Shown here piece after piece: positions 1 through 6,678 of a stretch of DNA of 9,125 nt (the stretch's first letter is position 1; the number at the start of each line of letters is the position of its first letter). The notes beneath the pieces were generated by a model. The model worked only from the letters and a program-made list of their open reading frames with translations. It was not told the DNA's origin and did not search any database. This DNA is from Bacteroidota bacterium (GTDB lineage: Bacteria; Bacteroidota; Bacteroidia; Chitinophagales; Chitinophagaceae). The stretch spans positions 1-9,125 of the forward strand of contig JAEZAY010000551.1 in NCBI GenBank assembly GCA_023427575.1, in the 5' to 3' direction. The position numbers were made by a program, and so were the translations under genes.

Positions 1-831
1 ACTGCCGAACTGGGGGTTTCGCTGGCAGAAATGATCAGGCAGGATAAAGTGCATATCATTTCCTGTACGGGCGCTAACCTGGAAGAGGATATTATGAACC
101 TGGTGGCCCATTCGCACTATAAAAGAATTCCGAATTACCGCGATCTTACTCCCCAGGAAGAATGGGATCTGATGGAAAAAGGCTTGAACCGGGTAACGGA
201 TACCTGTATCCCCGAAGAAGAAGCGTTCCGGCGGATTCAGCATAATATTTTTAAAATCTGGAAAGAGGCCGATGATAAAGGGGAACGCTATTTTCCACAC
301 GAGTATATGTACAAGCTGCTGAACAGCCGCATTATGGAAAAGGATTATGAAATTGATCCGAAAGACAGCTGGATGATCGCTGCCGCTGAAAAAAATCTGC
401 CGATAGTGGTTGGCGGCTGGGAAGATAGCACCATGGGAAATATTTTTGCCTCTTACATTATTAAAAACGAACTGAAAGCAAGTACCATGAAAAGCGGAAT
501 CGAATATATGGTATGGCTTGCCGATTATTACAAACAAAATTCAGCAGGTAAGGGAATCGGGTTCTTCCAGATCGGGGGCGGAATTGCCGGCGACTTCCCC
601 ATTTGCGTGGTTCCCATGATGTATCAGGATCTTGAAATGCATGAGATCCCGTTCTGGAATTATTTCTGTCAGATCTCCGATTCAACAACTTCCTATGGTT
701 CTTATTCCGGAGCCGTTCCAAATGAAAAAATTACCTGGGGTAAACTGGATATTCACACTCCCAAATTTGTAATTGAAAGTGACGCTACGATTGTGGCTCC
801 GCTTGTATTTGCGTGGGTGCTGGGTTGGTAG
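1..831 (+). CDS. Deoxyhypusine synthase-like protein (5' end outside window)
   Basis: The frame is open from base 1 to the TAG at 829-831 (276 residues visible), so the start lies upstream and the ATG at 31 is internal. The fragment matches the C-terminal NAD-dependent part of the deoxyhypusine synthase (DHS) family. It has a GWEDSTMGN segment, a GGGIAGD segment, and SGAxPNEKITWGK near the end, whose lysine (codon 742-744) aligns with the human catalytic Lys329. In eukaryotes and archaea DHS moves an aminobutyl group from spermidine to eIF5A. Bacteria lack eIF5A, and bacterial homologues are thought to act on small polyamines (homospermidine- or spermidine-type synthesis). By my alignment from memory, several spermidine-binding residues of the human enzyme are replaced here (Asp243 by Asn, His288 by Asp, Asp316 by Tyr), while the Glu323, Trp327 and Lys329 equivalents remain. 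The family call is secure; the substrate is unknown. The gene is followed by a bidirectional terminator. Confidence 0.88.
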   Translation, partial: TAELGVSLAEMIRQDKVHIISCTGANLEEDIMNLVAHSHYKRIPNYRDLTPQEEWDLMEKGLNRVTDTCIPEEEAFRRIQHNIFKIWKEADDKGERYFPHEYMYKLLNSRIMEKDYEIDPKDSWMIAAAEKNLPIVVGGWEDSTMGNIFASYIIKNELKASTMKSGIEYMVWLADYYKQNSAGKGIGFFQIGGGIAGDFPICVVPMMYQDLEMHEIPFWNYFCQISDSTTSYGSYSGAVPNEKITWGKLDIHTPKFVIESDATIVAPLVFAWVLGW

Positions 832-877
832 AAAGATAAAAAAAACGAGTTGATAACTCTTCCGGGATTTTGGAAGC

Positions 878-910
878 AAAAAAAGTATAGCTGATTGCTA
901 TACTTTTTTT
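878..910. terminator. Bidirectional intrinsic terminator between the DHS-like gene and rpiB
   Basis: A perfect inverted repeat: seven A plus GTATAGC (878-891), loop TGATT (892-896), then GCTATAC plus seven T (897-910). The stem core has a T run at its 3' side on either strand, so it can stop transcription of the DHS-like gene (+) and of rpiB (-), which converge here. The core stem is AT-rich (7 bp with three G-C pairs), so its strength is moderate unless the A/T runs also pair. Confidence 0.85.
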
Positions 911-928
911 ATGCCTGTTGTTCAGACC

Positions 929-1384
929 TTAGATGCAGGCGATCTTGCCCACTCTCTTTTCATGTCTTCCGCCTTCAAATTCGGTTTTTAGAAAAATCTC
1001 GGTGATATCGCAGGCATTTTCAAATGCAATGAACCGGGCGGGAATGCAAACGATATTCGCATTGTTGTGCTGGCGGGCCAGCCGTGAAATCTCGGTTTGC
1101 CAGCAAATGGCCGCCCTGATACCCTGGTGTTTATTGGCAGTAATCGCCACGCCGTTCGCACTTCCACAAATAAGAATTCCTGCCTCTGCTTCACCTTTCT
1201 CCACAGATTCAGCAACAGGGTGTGCAAAGTCGGGGTAATCCACCGAACGATTTTCGTCTACACCTTTATCAATTACAGTGTATCCTTTTTTCTGCAGGAA
1301 TTCGATCAAACCCTGCTTGTATCCGAAACCCGCATGGTCGGCGCCAATAGCTATGGGTTTCGACAGATCAAAAGTATTAGCCAT
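929..1384 (-). CDS. rpiB: Ribose-5-phosphate isomerase B (RpiB/LacAB family)
   Basis: A 151-residue protein, the usual RpiB length. It interconverts ribose 5-phosphate and ribulose 5-phosphate in the non-oxidative pentose phosphate pathway, in the cytoplasm. Visible motifs are IGADHAGF (His17), DYPDFAHPVA (50-58), ICGSANGVAITANK with the catalytic-type Cys73, RQHNNANIV with His106, and GGRHEKRV near the C-terminus for phosphate binding. I chose the ATG at 1382-1384, which begins just before the first conserved strand. The frame stays open upstream to a TTG at 1424-1426 overlapping the tatC stop, but those 14 extra residues (ISDQQFLNIQLPD) are not family-like. It lies 34 nt downstream of tatC, is probably co-transcribed with it, and ends at the shared terminator. 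The neighbouring LacA/LacB subfamily is less likely. Confidence 0.93.
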   Translation of the reverse strand: MANTFDLSKPIAIGADHAGFGYKQGLIEFLQKKGYTVIDKGVDENRSVDYPDFAHPVAESVEKGEAEAGILICGSANGVAITANKHQGIRAAICWQTEISRLARQHNNANIVCIPARFIAFENACDITEIFLKTEFEGGRHEKRVGKIACI

Positions 1385-1418
1385 ATCAGGTAGTTGAATG
1401 TTTAAGAATTGCTGATCG

Positions 1419-2270
1419 CTAATCAAAGCTTGCCAGTTTTTTTTCTTCCTGCAGGAAAACCCGCTTCGAAATCACGATGCTAAGTTCGTACAATAACACG
1501 AGCGGAATACATACCAGCATTTGGCTCATCCAGTCTGGTGAAGGGGTAATGACCGCCGCCACCACTAATATGGCCACAAAAGCGTATTTGCGGTATGTTT
1601 TTAGAAAATTGGGCGTAATCAGGCCGATCCGGGTGAGTACATAAGCCACTACCGGAAGCTGGAATGAAACGCCGGCACCCAGGGTGATATTCATCAGATT
1701 GTCGATATAATCAGAAAGCATGGGTCTTGTTTCCAGGATTCCACTGGTTCCAAGCTGATAATTTCCCAGGAAGGAAAACGTGAAGGGGGCCAGCAGAAAA
1801 TATCCAAAAGCAGCACCAAGAAAAAAGAAAAAGGAAACAAAAAAGATGGCGCCCTGGGTGTTTTTAGTCTCCCGGGGAGTGAGAGCTGGTTTTATAAATC
1901 TCCAGAACTCCCAGAATACATAGGGAAAGGCAATTATAAATCCGCCCATGAAGGCAATGGAGATACTGGATATAAACTGTGATCCGAAAGTAGTTGCCTG
2001 CAATTCGGTATCCAGCACCGGCAAACAAAGCGCATCACCGGCGCCGATCCAGTGACTGAACCGGCACAATCCCGTATAACTGACAAAATCTTTCTGGATC
2101 GGCCCCAATATGATCTGATCGAAAAACCAGTCCATATTTATAAAAATGAGAATCCCGATTACAATAATCGCTATCAGAGACCGAACAATATGCCAGCGCA
2201 GTTCTTCAAGATGGTCGATAAACGACATTTCCTGATCCTGACTCCGCTTCTTTAAAAATGATAGGGCCAT
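1419..2270 (-). CDS. tatC: Sec-independent (twin-arginine) translocase subunit TatC
   Basis: A 283-residue inner-membrane protein, the receptor of the Tat pathway that exports folded proteins with twin-arginine signals. The N-terminal signature FIDHLEELR is at 17-25. Six hydrophobic segments lie at about 31-47, 101-121, 140-162, 192-212, 228-243 and 248-267. The FPYVFWEFWRFIKPAL stretch (115-130) carries the conserved Glu121 and Pro128 region of the first cytoplasmic loop. The first periplasmic loop (about 50-98) is long and includes CRFSHWIGAGDALC, as in Bacteroidota TatC and longer than in E. coli. No tatA/tatB lies next to it in this window, so its partner must be elsewhere. A second ATG (residue 15) is possible but would leave very little before the signature. 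It is 123 nt downstream of the CNNM/CBS gene and 34 nt upstream of rpiB. Confidence 0.95.
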   Translation of the reverse strand: MALSFLKKRSQDQEMSFIDHLEELRWHIVRSLIAIIVIGILIFINMDWFFDQIILGPIQKDFVSYTGLCRFSHWIGAGDALCLPVLDTELQATTFGSQFISSISIAFMGGFIIAFPYVFWEFWRFIKPALTPRETKNTQGAIFFVSFFFFLGAAFGYFLLAPFTFSFLGNYQLGTSGILETRPMLSDYIDNLMNITLGAGVSFQLPVVAYVLTRIGLITPNFLKTYRKYAFVAILVVAAVITPSPDWMSQMLVCIPLVLLYELSIVISKRVFLQEEKKLASFD

Positions 2271-2305
2271 TTATAAGTTCCAGTTCAAATATTCTAAAAC
2301 TGCCG

Positions 2306-2313
2306 CAAATTTA
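2306..2313 (-). promoter_or_regulatory. Candidate -7 promoter element upstream of tatC
   Basis: On the minus strand this reads TAAATTTG, an exact match to the Bacteroidota -7 consensus TAnnTTTG, ending 36 nt before the tatC ATG in the 123-nt gap after the CNNM/CBS gene. I see no good TTTG -33 element about 20 nt upstream, so this is a weak call. The motif is short and AT-rich and could occur by chance. Confidence 0.3.
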
Positions 2314-2393
2314 AGGGTTTAGCATGGACCGGAATTATTTTGATTTGTTGTAGTTATGTTAGGTAATGCCGGCCGAAAGGGTGAGCAGTCTGG

Positions 2394-3662
2394 CTATTTC
2401 AGAATTTTAAGTCTGACCAGGTCGATCCGGGTATCGCTGACATGGATGATCTCAAATTCATAATCATCCACGAAAATGCGGTCTTTCGCCTTGGGAATAG
2501 CCTCATGCTCGTGGATGATGAATCCGGAAAGGGTTTCCGAAACGTTCCCGGAAAACTCCAGACCGTATTTCTGAATCAGATAGTCCAGTTCGAGGCGGCC
2601 GGATAGAATAAATTCCGTGTCGGAGATTTTTTTCTCTTCAAACTCTTCTTCATCAAATTCATCGTGAATTTCGCCGAAAATTTCCTCCAGCATATCTTCC
2701 ATGGTTACAATTCCCGATGTTCCTCCGAATTCATCTACGACCCAGGCAATGCTTTTCCGCTCGGTGCTCAGTTTGGTGATCAGATCGGTGGCGCTCATAC
2801 TTTCCGGAATCGCAGGAATCGGCAACAGCACCTCTTTCAGTTCGGCCGGAGCGCGAAACAGATCAAGCTGGTGAACATAACCTACAATATGATCAATATT
2901 GCCTTCATATACCACAATTTTGCTTAAACGCGTTTCTACAAAGCGGTTCCTAACCATCTCGATGGTTGAATTCAGCTCAATTGCTTCGATCTCCTTCCTC
3001 GGAACCAGGCATTGCCTTACTTTCACCTTTGGCAGCGAAAGCGCAGCCTCAAACAGATCGGTGTTCATGTCCTGGTTGTCTTCATGAAATTCCCGGGTTT
3101 GCTGAAAGAAATTTTCCAGGTCGGATCGGCTGAAAGGCTCCCTTTTTTTATCGATCCGCATATCAAAAATGATGGTGAGGATCCATTGTGAGATCCGGAT
3201 AAATACCGACGCAACCGGATAAAAGATATCATAGAAAAAGCCAAGTACGCCGGTTTTTGCAAAAAAGTACATCAGCCGGTCGCTTTTTGCCTTAAAAACG
3301 GCCTTGGGAATAAACTGGCCCAGGATGACAACCACCAGCATGGATAATACGATTTCGAGAAAGACCCGCAGGGGAACAATCAGCGAACTGGTAACCTCCC
3401 ATTCATTCAGCCACATTTGCCAGAACGTACTGACCAGCAATACAAAACTGACGATGGCAATATTAAATCCAATCATTACCGTACCCAGAAAACGGGAAGG
3501 TTCGTCGCTTAATTTGGAAAGTAAAATTCCGCTGGGGGAGCCCTGCTGTTTTTTCAGCTCAATGCTGAGGCGGTTGGCAGTTGCAAAAGCCACTTCAATA
3601 CCTGCAAAAAAGGCGATACAGAGAATGGCAAAACATATCAATACAAGTACAACAACGTCCAT
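2394..3662 (-). CDS. CNNM (DUF21)/CBS-pair/CorC_HlyC membrane protein, hemolysin C/CorB-like
   Basis: A 422-residue integral membrane protein with the standard three-part layout. The N-terminal CNNM/DUF21 membrane domain (about 1-165) has hydrophobic segments near 3-26, 58-80, 96-116 and 135-166. A CBS pair follows (about 215-335), with the typical VVDEFGGTSGIVTMEDMLEEIFGEI ending. The C-terminal CorC_HlyC domain spans about 345-422. The family includes bacterial CorB/CorC-type Mg2+ efflux proteins, animal CNNM proteins and the gliding-associated GldE of Bacteroidota; the historical name is hemolysin. Acidic clusters (333-343) lie between the CBS and CorC domains. The usual GExxPK motif of the membrane domain reads GQFIPK (115-120), with Gln for Glu, and the usual GNN reads GFN (65-67). 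The gene is 114 nt downstream of gmk. A role in Mg2+ or other divalent cation handling is inferred; nothing here shows a gliding role. Confidence 0.88.
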   Translation of the reverse strand: MDVVVLVLICFAILCIAFFAGIEVAFATANRLSIELKKQQGSPSGILLSKLSDEPSRFLGTVMIGFNIAIVSFVLLVSTFWQMWLNEWEVTSSLIVPLRVFLEIVLSMLVVVILGQFIPKAVFKAKSDRLMYFFAKTGVLGFFYDIFYPVASVFIRISQWILTIIFDMRIDKKREPFSRSDLENFFQQTREFHEDNQDMNTDLFEAALSLPKVKVRQCLVPRKEIEAIELNSTIEMVRNRFVETRLSKIVVYEGNIDHIVGYVHQLDLFRAPAELKEVLLPIPAIPESMSATDLITKLSTERKSIAWVVDEFGGTSGIVTMEDMLEEIFGEIHDEFDEEEFEEKKISDTEFILSGRLELDYLIQKYGLEFSGNVSETLSGFIIHEHEAIPKAKDRIFVDDYEFEIIHVSDTRIDLVRLKILK

Positions 3663-3776
3663 ATGCTGATAACGAATTTAGTCATCTTTATGATACGTTT
3701 TCAGGAATCTTGGGTCGGAAAGATTCATGCACAGCAGCCTCGTCTCGAAGTTTCTTCAATCCAGAAAGGCATTTTT

Positions 3777-4388
3777 TCAGCTCTTTTTGTTCAGAAAATC
3801 TTCCACGATCCGCTCCGCTTCCTTCAACGCATCTTCAAAATGGGTATTAAGAATTGTTTTTGTAAAGGAGTGTTTAAAAGAAAGTTCAAACGAAGCTTTA
3901 TTGATCCTTGCCTGCAGGGAGTCTTCCGATTCGGTGCCCCGCGAAAGTAATCGCCGTTTCAGTTCATCAATGGATGGCGGCTCAATAAAAATCGACAGCA
4001 CCCCATCGGGATGTTGTTTTTGCACATGGATGGCGCCTTTAACGTCAATATCGAGAACGGGCACCTGGCCCCTGTCCCAGATCCGGTATAATTCGTTTTT
4101 TAAAGTACCATAGTATTTGTCTTCATAAACCATTTCCCATTCCACGAATTCATCGTGCTGAATTTTTTCCTGGAAATCTTCGCTGGCCAGAAAATAATAA
4201 TCGATACCATTCTGCTCATCGCCGCGGGGCTGGCGTGTGGCCGCAGATACTGAAAATGCAAGCCTGGGGAATTTAGCCAGCAAATGGCGGGTTATGGAGG
4301 TTTTTCCTGCCCCTGAAGGAGCCGTTATAATTATGATCTTCTGCCCTTTTGCTCTTTCAGAAAACAGGGCTTCGTTCTTTGAATCCAT
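3777..4388 (-). CDS. gmk: Guanylate kinase
   Basis: A 203-residue cytoplasmic kinase converting GMP and ATP to GDP and ADP, needed for GTP/dGTP supply and salvage. The P-loop APSGAGKT is at 23-30. The GMP-binding segment SVSAATRQPRGDEQNGIDYYF (46-66) corresponds to the family SVSATTRxPRxGExxGxDYxF, with two mild changes (Thr to Ala, Gly to Asp). FVEW...YYGT (81-95) and VLDIDVKGA (111-119) are the other GMP/Mg-site landmarks, and the lid arginines lie in RRLLSRGTES (145-154). The N-terminus is about 10 residues longer than the shortest members, and the ATG at 4386-4388 is the natural start. It lies 33 nt after murA, consistent with co-transcription. The call is secure. Confidence 0.96.
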   Translation of the reverse strand: MDSKNEALFSERAKGQKIIIITAPSGAGKTSITRHLLAKFPRLAFSVSAATRQPRGDEQNGIDYYFLASEDFQEKIQHDEFVEWEMVYEDKYYGTLKNELYRIWDRGQVPVLDIDVKGAIHVQKQHPDGVLSIFIEPPSIDELKRRLLSRGTESEDSLQARINKASFELSFKHSFTKTILNTHFEDALKEAERIVEDFLNKKS

Positions 4389-4421
4389 ATAGTTTATACT
4401 TTCTGGTTAGTACAATGCCAA

Positions 4422-5726
4422 TCAGCGCCGAACGATGTCAGCGCCTAATTTCCTTAAACGTTCATCGATCTGCTGGTACCCCCTGTCGATCTGCTCAATG
4501 TTCTGGATCACACTTTTCCCATCTGCCCCGAGCGCTGCAATCAGCAGAGCAACGCCTGCTCTGATATCGGGGCTGCTCATGGTAATGCCGCGAAGATTGT
4601 ATTTTCTTCCTATTCCGACAACGGCCGCCCGATGCGGATCACATAAAATGATCTGCGCGCCCATATCCAGAAGCTTGTCGACAAAAAAGAGCCGGCTTTC
4701 AAACATTTTCTGGTGAATCAGGACGGAGCCCCGGGCCTGGGTTGCCAATACCAGCACAATGCTTAAAAGATCGGGTGTGAACCCCGGCCAGGGATGGTCG
4801 GAAATAGTTAATAATGTTCCATCGAGATAGCTCTGGATTTCATATACATCCTGCCCGGGCACGAAAATATCATCACCCCTGAGTTCCATTTTAATTCCAA
4901 GCTGACTGAATTTTTCAGGTATGATCCCCAGGTTTTCAGCCTTCACATCTTTGATGAGAATTTCTCCCTGCGTCATCGCAGCCATGCCGATAAATGAACC
5001 AATTTCTATCATATCGGGCAGAAGCCGGTGTTCTGTTCCTCCGAGTTCTGTAACCCCGTGAATAGTGAGAAGATTGCTTCCGATTCCCTCGATCCGGGCA
5101 CCCATTCGGTTTAGCATCCGCGATAGTTGCTGGATATATGGTTCGCAGGCGGCATTGTAAATAACCGTTGTTCCTTTTGCCAGCACAGCAGCCATGATAA
5201 TATTGGCGGTGCCTGTTACGGAAGGCTCATCCAGCAACATGGTCGTCCCAATCAGTTCCTCCGCTTCAAGATGAAAGAAACCGTCTCCCGGATCATAGGC
5301 AGATTTAGCTCCCAGTCTTTCAAAGCCAATTATATGTGTATCCAGTCTCCGGCGGCCAATTTTATCGCCGCCCGGTTTAGGTACAAAAGCTTTTTTAAAT
5401 CTTGCCAGCATGGGCCCGGCCGTCATAACGGAACCGCGCAAGCGCCCGCTTTTCCTGCGGAAGGTTTCGCTGCTCAGAAATCCGGGGTCTACCTCATCTG
5501 CCTGAAAAACGCAAACATCGCGATGCGTTCTCTCGGTTTTAACCCCCATATCGGCAAGCAGCTCTATCAGAAGATTTACGTCGATGATATCCGGGATATT
5601 AGATACCGTTACTTTTTCCGGGGTGAGAAGCACGGCACTGATGATCTGCAATGCTTCGTTTTTTGCGCCCTGGGGGGTTATTTCACCCCTTAGTTTATTT
5701 CCTCCAATTACTTCAAATGAATGCAT
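4422..5726 (-). CDS. murA: UDP-N-acetylglucosamine 1-carboxyvinyltransferase (MurA), Asp-type active site
   Basis: A 434-residue EPSP-synthase-fold enzyme for the first committed step of peptidoglycan synthesis: enolpyruvyl transfer from PEP to UDP-GlcNAc, in the cytoplasm. Landmarks are the Lys22-Asn23 pair in GAKNEAL, RLRGSVMTAGPMLARF (95-110), the active-site loop PGGDKIGRRRLDTH (118-131), the PWPGFTPD segment holding the general-base-type Asp, FESRLFFVDKLLDMGA with the equivalent of Arg331, and SPDIRAGVALL with the equivalent of Arg397. The loop residue matching E. coli Cys115, the target of fosfomycin, is Asp121 (codon 5364-5366 reads GAT on the minus strand). The protein is slightly longer than the 419-residue E. 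coli enzyme, and no frame break is visible. The start ATG at 5724-5726 puts the MxSFEVxGGxKLxG family N-terminus exactly in place. It follows an intrinsic terminator, so it needs its own promoter or read-through. Confidence 0.96.
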   Translation of the reverse strand: MHSFEVIGGNKLRGEITPQGAKNEALQIISAVLLTPEKVTVSNIPDIIDVNLLIELLADMGVKTERTHRDVCVFQADEVDPGFLSSETFRRKSGRLRGSVMTAGPMLARFKKAFVPKPGGDKIGRRRLDTHIIGFERLGAKSAYDPGDGFFHLEAEELIGTTMLLDEPSVTGTANIIMAAVLAKGTTVIYNAACEPYIQQLSRMLNRMGARIEGIGSNLLTIHGVTELGGTEHRLLPDMIEIGSFIGMAAMTQGEILIKDVKAENLGIIPEKFSQLGIKMELRGDDIFVPGQDVYEIQSYLDGTLLTISDHPWPGFTPDLLSIVLVLATQARGSVLIHQKMFESRLFFVDKLLDMGAQIILCDPHRAAVVGIGRKYNLRGITMSSPDIRAGVALLIAALGADGKSVIQNIEQIDRGYQQIDERLRKLGADIVRR

Positions 5727-5753
5727 GGGTAAAAAATGGAGTTATTATGAATG

Positions 5754-5783
5754 AAAAAACCCTGTCAGTATTTGCTGGCAGGG
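5754..5783 (-). terminator. Intrinsic terminator between the DUF4290 gene and murA
   Basis: On the minus strand a 9-bp GC-rich stem (CCCTGCCAG with CTGACAGGG, one G-T pair, 6-nt loop AAATAC or similar; arms at 5775-5783 and 5760-5768) is followed directly by six T (5754-5759). It starts 25 nt after the DUF4290 stop and ends 28 nt before the murA ATG, so it should end or attenuate the DUF4290 transcript. No good TAnnTTTG promoter is visible in the remaining gap before murA. Confidence 0.85.
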
Positions 5784-5807
5784 CTCTAATATAACCTGTT
5801 TCGGTTT

Positions 5808-6530
5808 TTACTTGAACCGTTTTTTGTATTTCGCATTTCCGTTGTTCCGGTCGTTTCTGTCATTCCGATCATTGCGATCATTCCGCTGATCATTGCGGCC
5901 GCGGGTCTGGAATTTCTGGTTTCGCTGTTTATTGCGATAATCGCCATAGTTTCCATTACCCTGTCTTTCTCCTCTTCCATTTTCGTTTGCGCGGGGGCTT
6001 CTTACAAAGGGGGTATTGGTGAATTCAAGCTGCCCTTCGGTAATACGCGACAACTCGCCCTGAATGGCATCATCGTGTACGGTTTCCTTATGCCAGTTGC
6101 TGTACGATAATTTCATGTAATAAGCGATAGCATTGGCAAAACCCTGACGCTTTTCCGGATTTTCTTCCTTCAAAGCCTTGCTGATCACCAGTTCCAGGTT
6201 TTTTCCCAGATGGGAAAATTTCGGATACCGTTTCGGATAAGGAAGCGGCTTGGGTTTAGCCATCAGAATTTCACGGGTAGGAATCGGATAGGGCGATTCT
6301 ACATCCAGTTTAAAATCGGAAATCAAAAACAGATGATCCCAGAGCTTATGCCTGAAATCTTCCACATTTTTCAGATGGGGATTTAAAAAACCCATCAATT
6401 CTATAACAGCGTAGGCGTTTTTTTGTCGCAGTTCCCGGTCTTCAATCGTAACCAGGTATTCGATCATTTTTTGAATATGACGACCATATTCACGCATTAC
6501 TAAATTATTTCGAACGGTATTGTATTCCAT
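5808..6530 (-). CDS. DUF4290 domain protein with Arg/Asn/Asp-rich repeat tail
   Basis: A 240-residue protein of unknown function in a family known to me from Bacteroidota, where it is commonly beside murA. The globular part (about 1-165) is mostly helical, with EYNTVRNNLVMREYGRHIQKM at the start, NPHLKNVEDFRHKLWDHL (50-67) and SDFKLDVESPYPIP (71-84). From about 178 the chain becomes disordered and very basic, rich in R, N, G and D, with near-perfect tandem Arg-Asn-Asp triplets at about 212-230 and a YKKRFK end. This suggests nucleic-acid or ribosome contact, which is inference. I use the ATG at 6528-6530, because MEYNT is the usual family N-terminus. An in-frame ATG at 6546-6548 would add MVNLEA, but it sits only 6 nt from a -7 promoter-like motif. 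A terminator follows the gene. Confidence 0.8.
   Translation of the reverse strand: MEYNTVRNNLVMREYGRHIQKMIEYLVTIEDRELRQKNAYAVIELMGFLNPHLKNVEDFRHKLWDHLFLISDFKLDVESPYPIPTREILMAKPKPLPYPKRYPKFSHLGKNLELVISKALKEENPEKRQGFANAIAYYMKLSYSNWHKETVHDDAIQGELSRITEGQLEFTNTPFVRSPRANENGRGERQGNGNYGDYRNKQRNQKFQTRGRNDQRNDRNDRNDRNDRNNGNAKYKKRFK
5841..5897. repeat. 9-bp tandem repeat inside the DUF4290 gene
   Basis: Six 9-bp units with one 3-bp insertion, read on the plus strand as GTTGTTCCG, GTCGTTTCT, GTCATTCCG, ATCATTGCG, ATCATTCCG, CTG, ATCATTGCG. On the coding (minus) strand each unit encodes Arg-Asn-Asp (once Arg-Asn-Asn), and the insertion encodes Gln. The period is a multiple of three, so gain or loss of units keeps frame. 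The tract could vary in length between strains. Confidence 0.8.
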
Positions 6531-6553
6531 TGCCTCAAGATTGACCATATAAA

Positions 6554-6561
6554 CAAAAGTA
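6554..6561 (-). promoter_or_regulatory. Candidate -7 promoter element for the DUF4290 gene
   Basis: On the minus strand this reads TACTTTTG, an exact match to the Bacteroidota TAnnTTTG -7 consensus. A TTGA lies further upstream at 6586-6589, but its spacing (24 nt) is longer than the usual 19-21 and the match is partial. Transcription would start close to the first in-frame ATG (6546-6548), favouring the second ATG (6528-6530) as the translation start with a short leader. Confidence 0.45.
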
Positions 6562-6611
6562 TGAAAACTATGGAATTATTTAGTTTCAAGTTCGCAGGGG
6601 CGTCCTATGGG

Positions 6612-6660
6612 ATGAGTCGGGACTGCGGAGTTTAGTCGGCAGTTGGGAATCGGGAGTCCT
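6612..6660. repeat. Degenerate AGTCGGGA-type repeats
   Basis: Variants of AGTCGG follow one another: GAGTCGGGACT (6614-6624), GCGGAGT (6625-6631), AGTCGGCAGT (6634-6643) and GAATCGGGAGTC (6647-6658). The units are imperfect and about 10 bp apart. They sit in the non-coding stretch between the DUF4290 and thioredoxin genes. Similar GTCGGGA/GTCGGCA strings occur between genes in many Bacteroidota; I know no function for them. Confidence 0.5.
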
Positions 6661-6678
6661 TAGTGCATTCTTATTATG

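Noticed and set aside
1385..1426. TTG-initiated longer rpiB start overlapping the tatC stop
   Set aside because: The ATG at 1382-1384 lies right before the conserved first strand, and the 14 extra residues are not family-like.
2394..3662. Naming the CNNM/CBS protein GldE (gliding motility)
   Set aside because: The domain layout fits GldE but also many CorB/CorC-type proteins, and no gliding genes lie nearby.
3681..3776. Open frame on the minus strand continuing past the gmk stop in a shifted frame (KELKKCLSGLKKLRDEAAVHES...), possibly a frameshifted gmk tail or a small gene
   Set aside because: gmk already has its full family length and ends normally, and no ATG or clear start is seen in this frame. 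Not enough to call.
5127..5693. Long 188-codon plus-strand frame opposite murA
   Set aside because: It is antisense to a clearly conserved gene and has no family-like motifs; a shadow frame.
5727..5775. Sigma70-like CTGACA / TAATAA pair before murA on the minus strand
   Set aside because: The spacer is about 15 nt, CTGACA is part of the terminator stem, and the main Bacteroidota sigma factor uses a different consensus.
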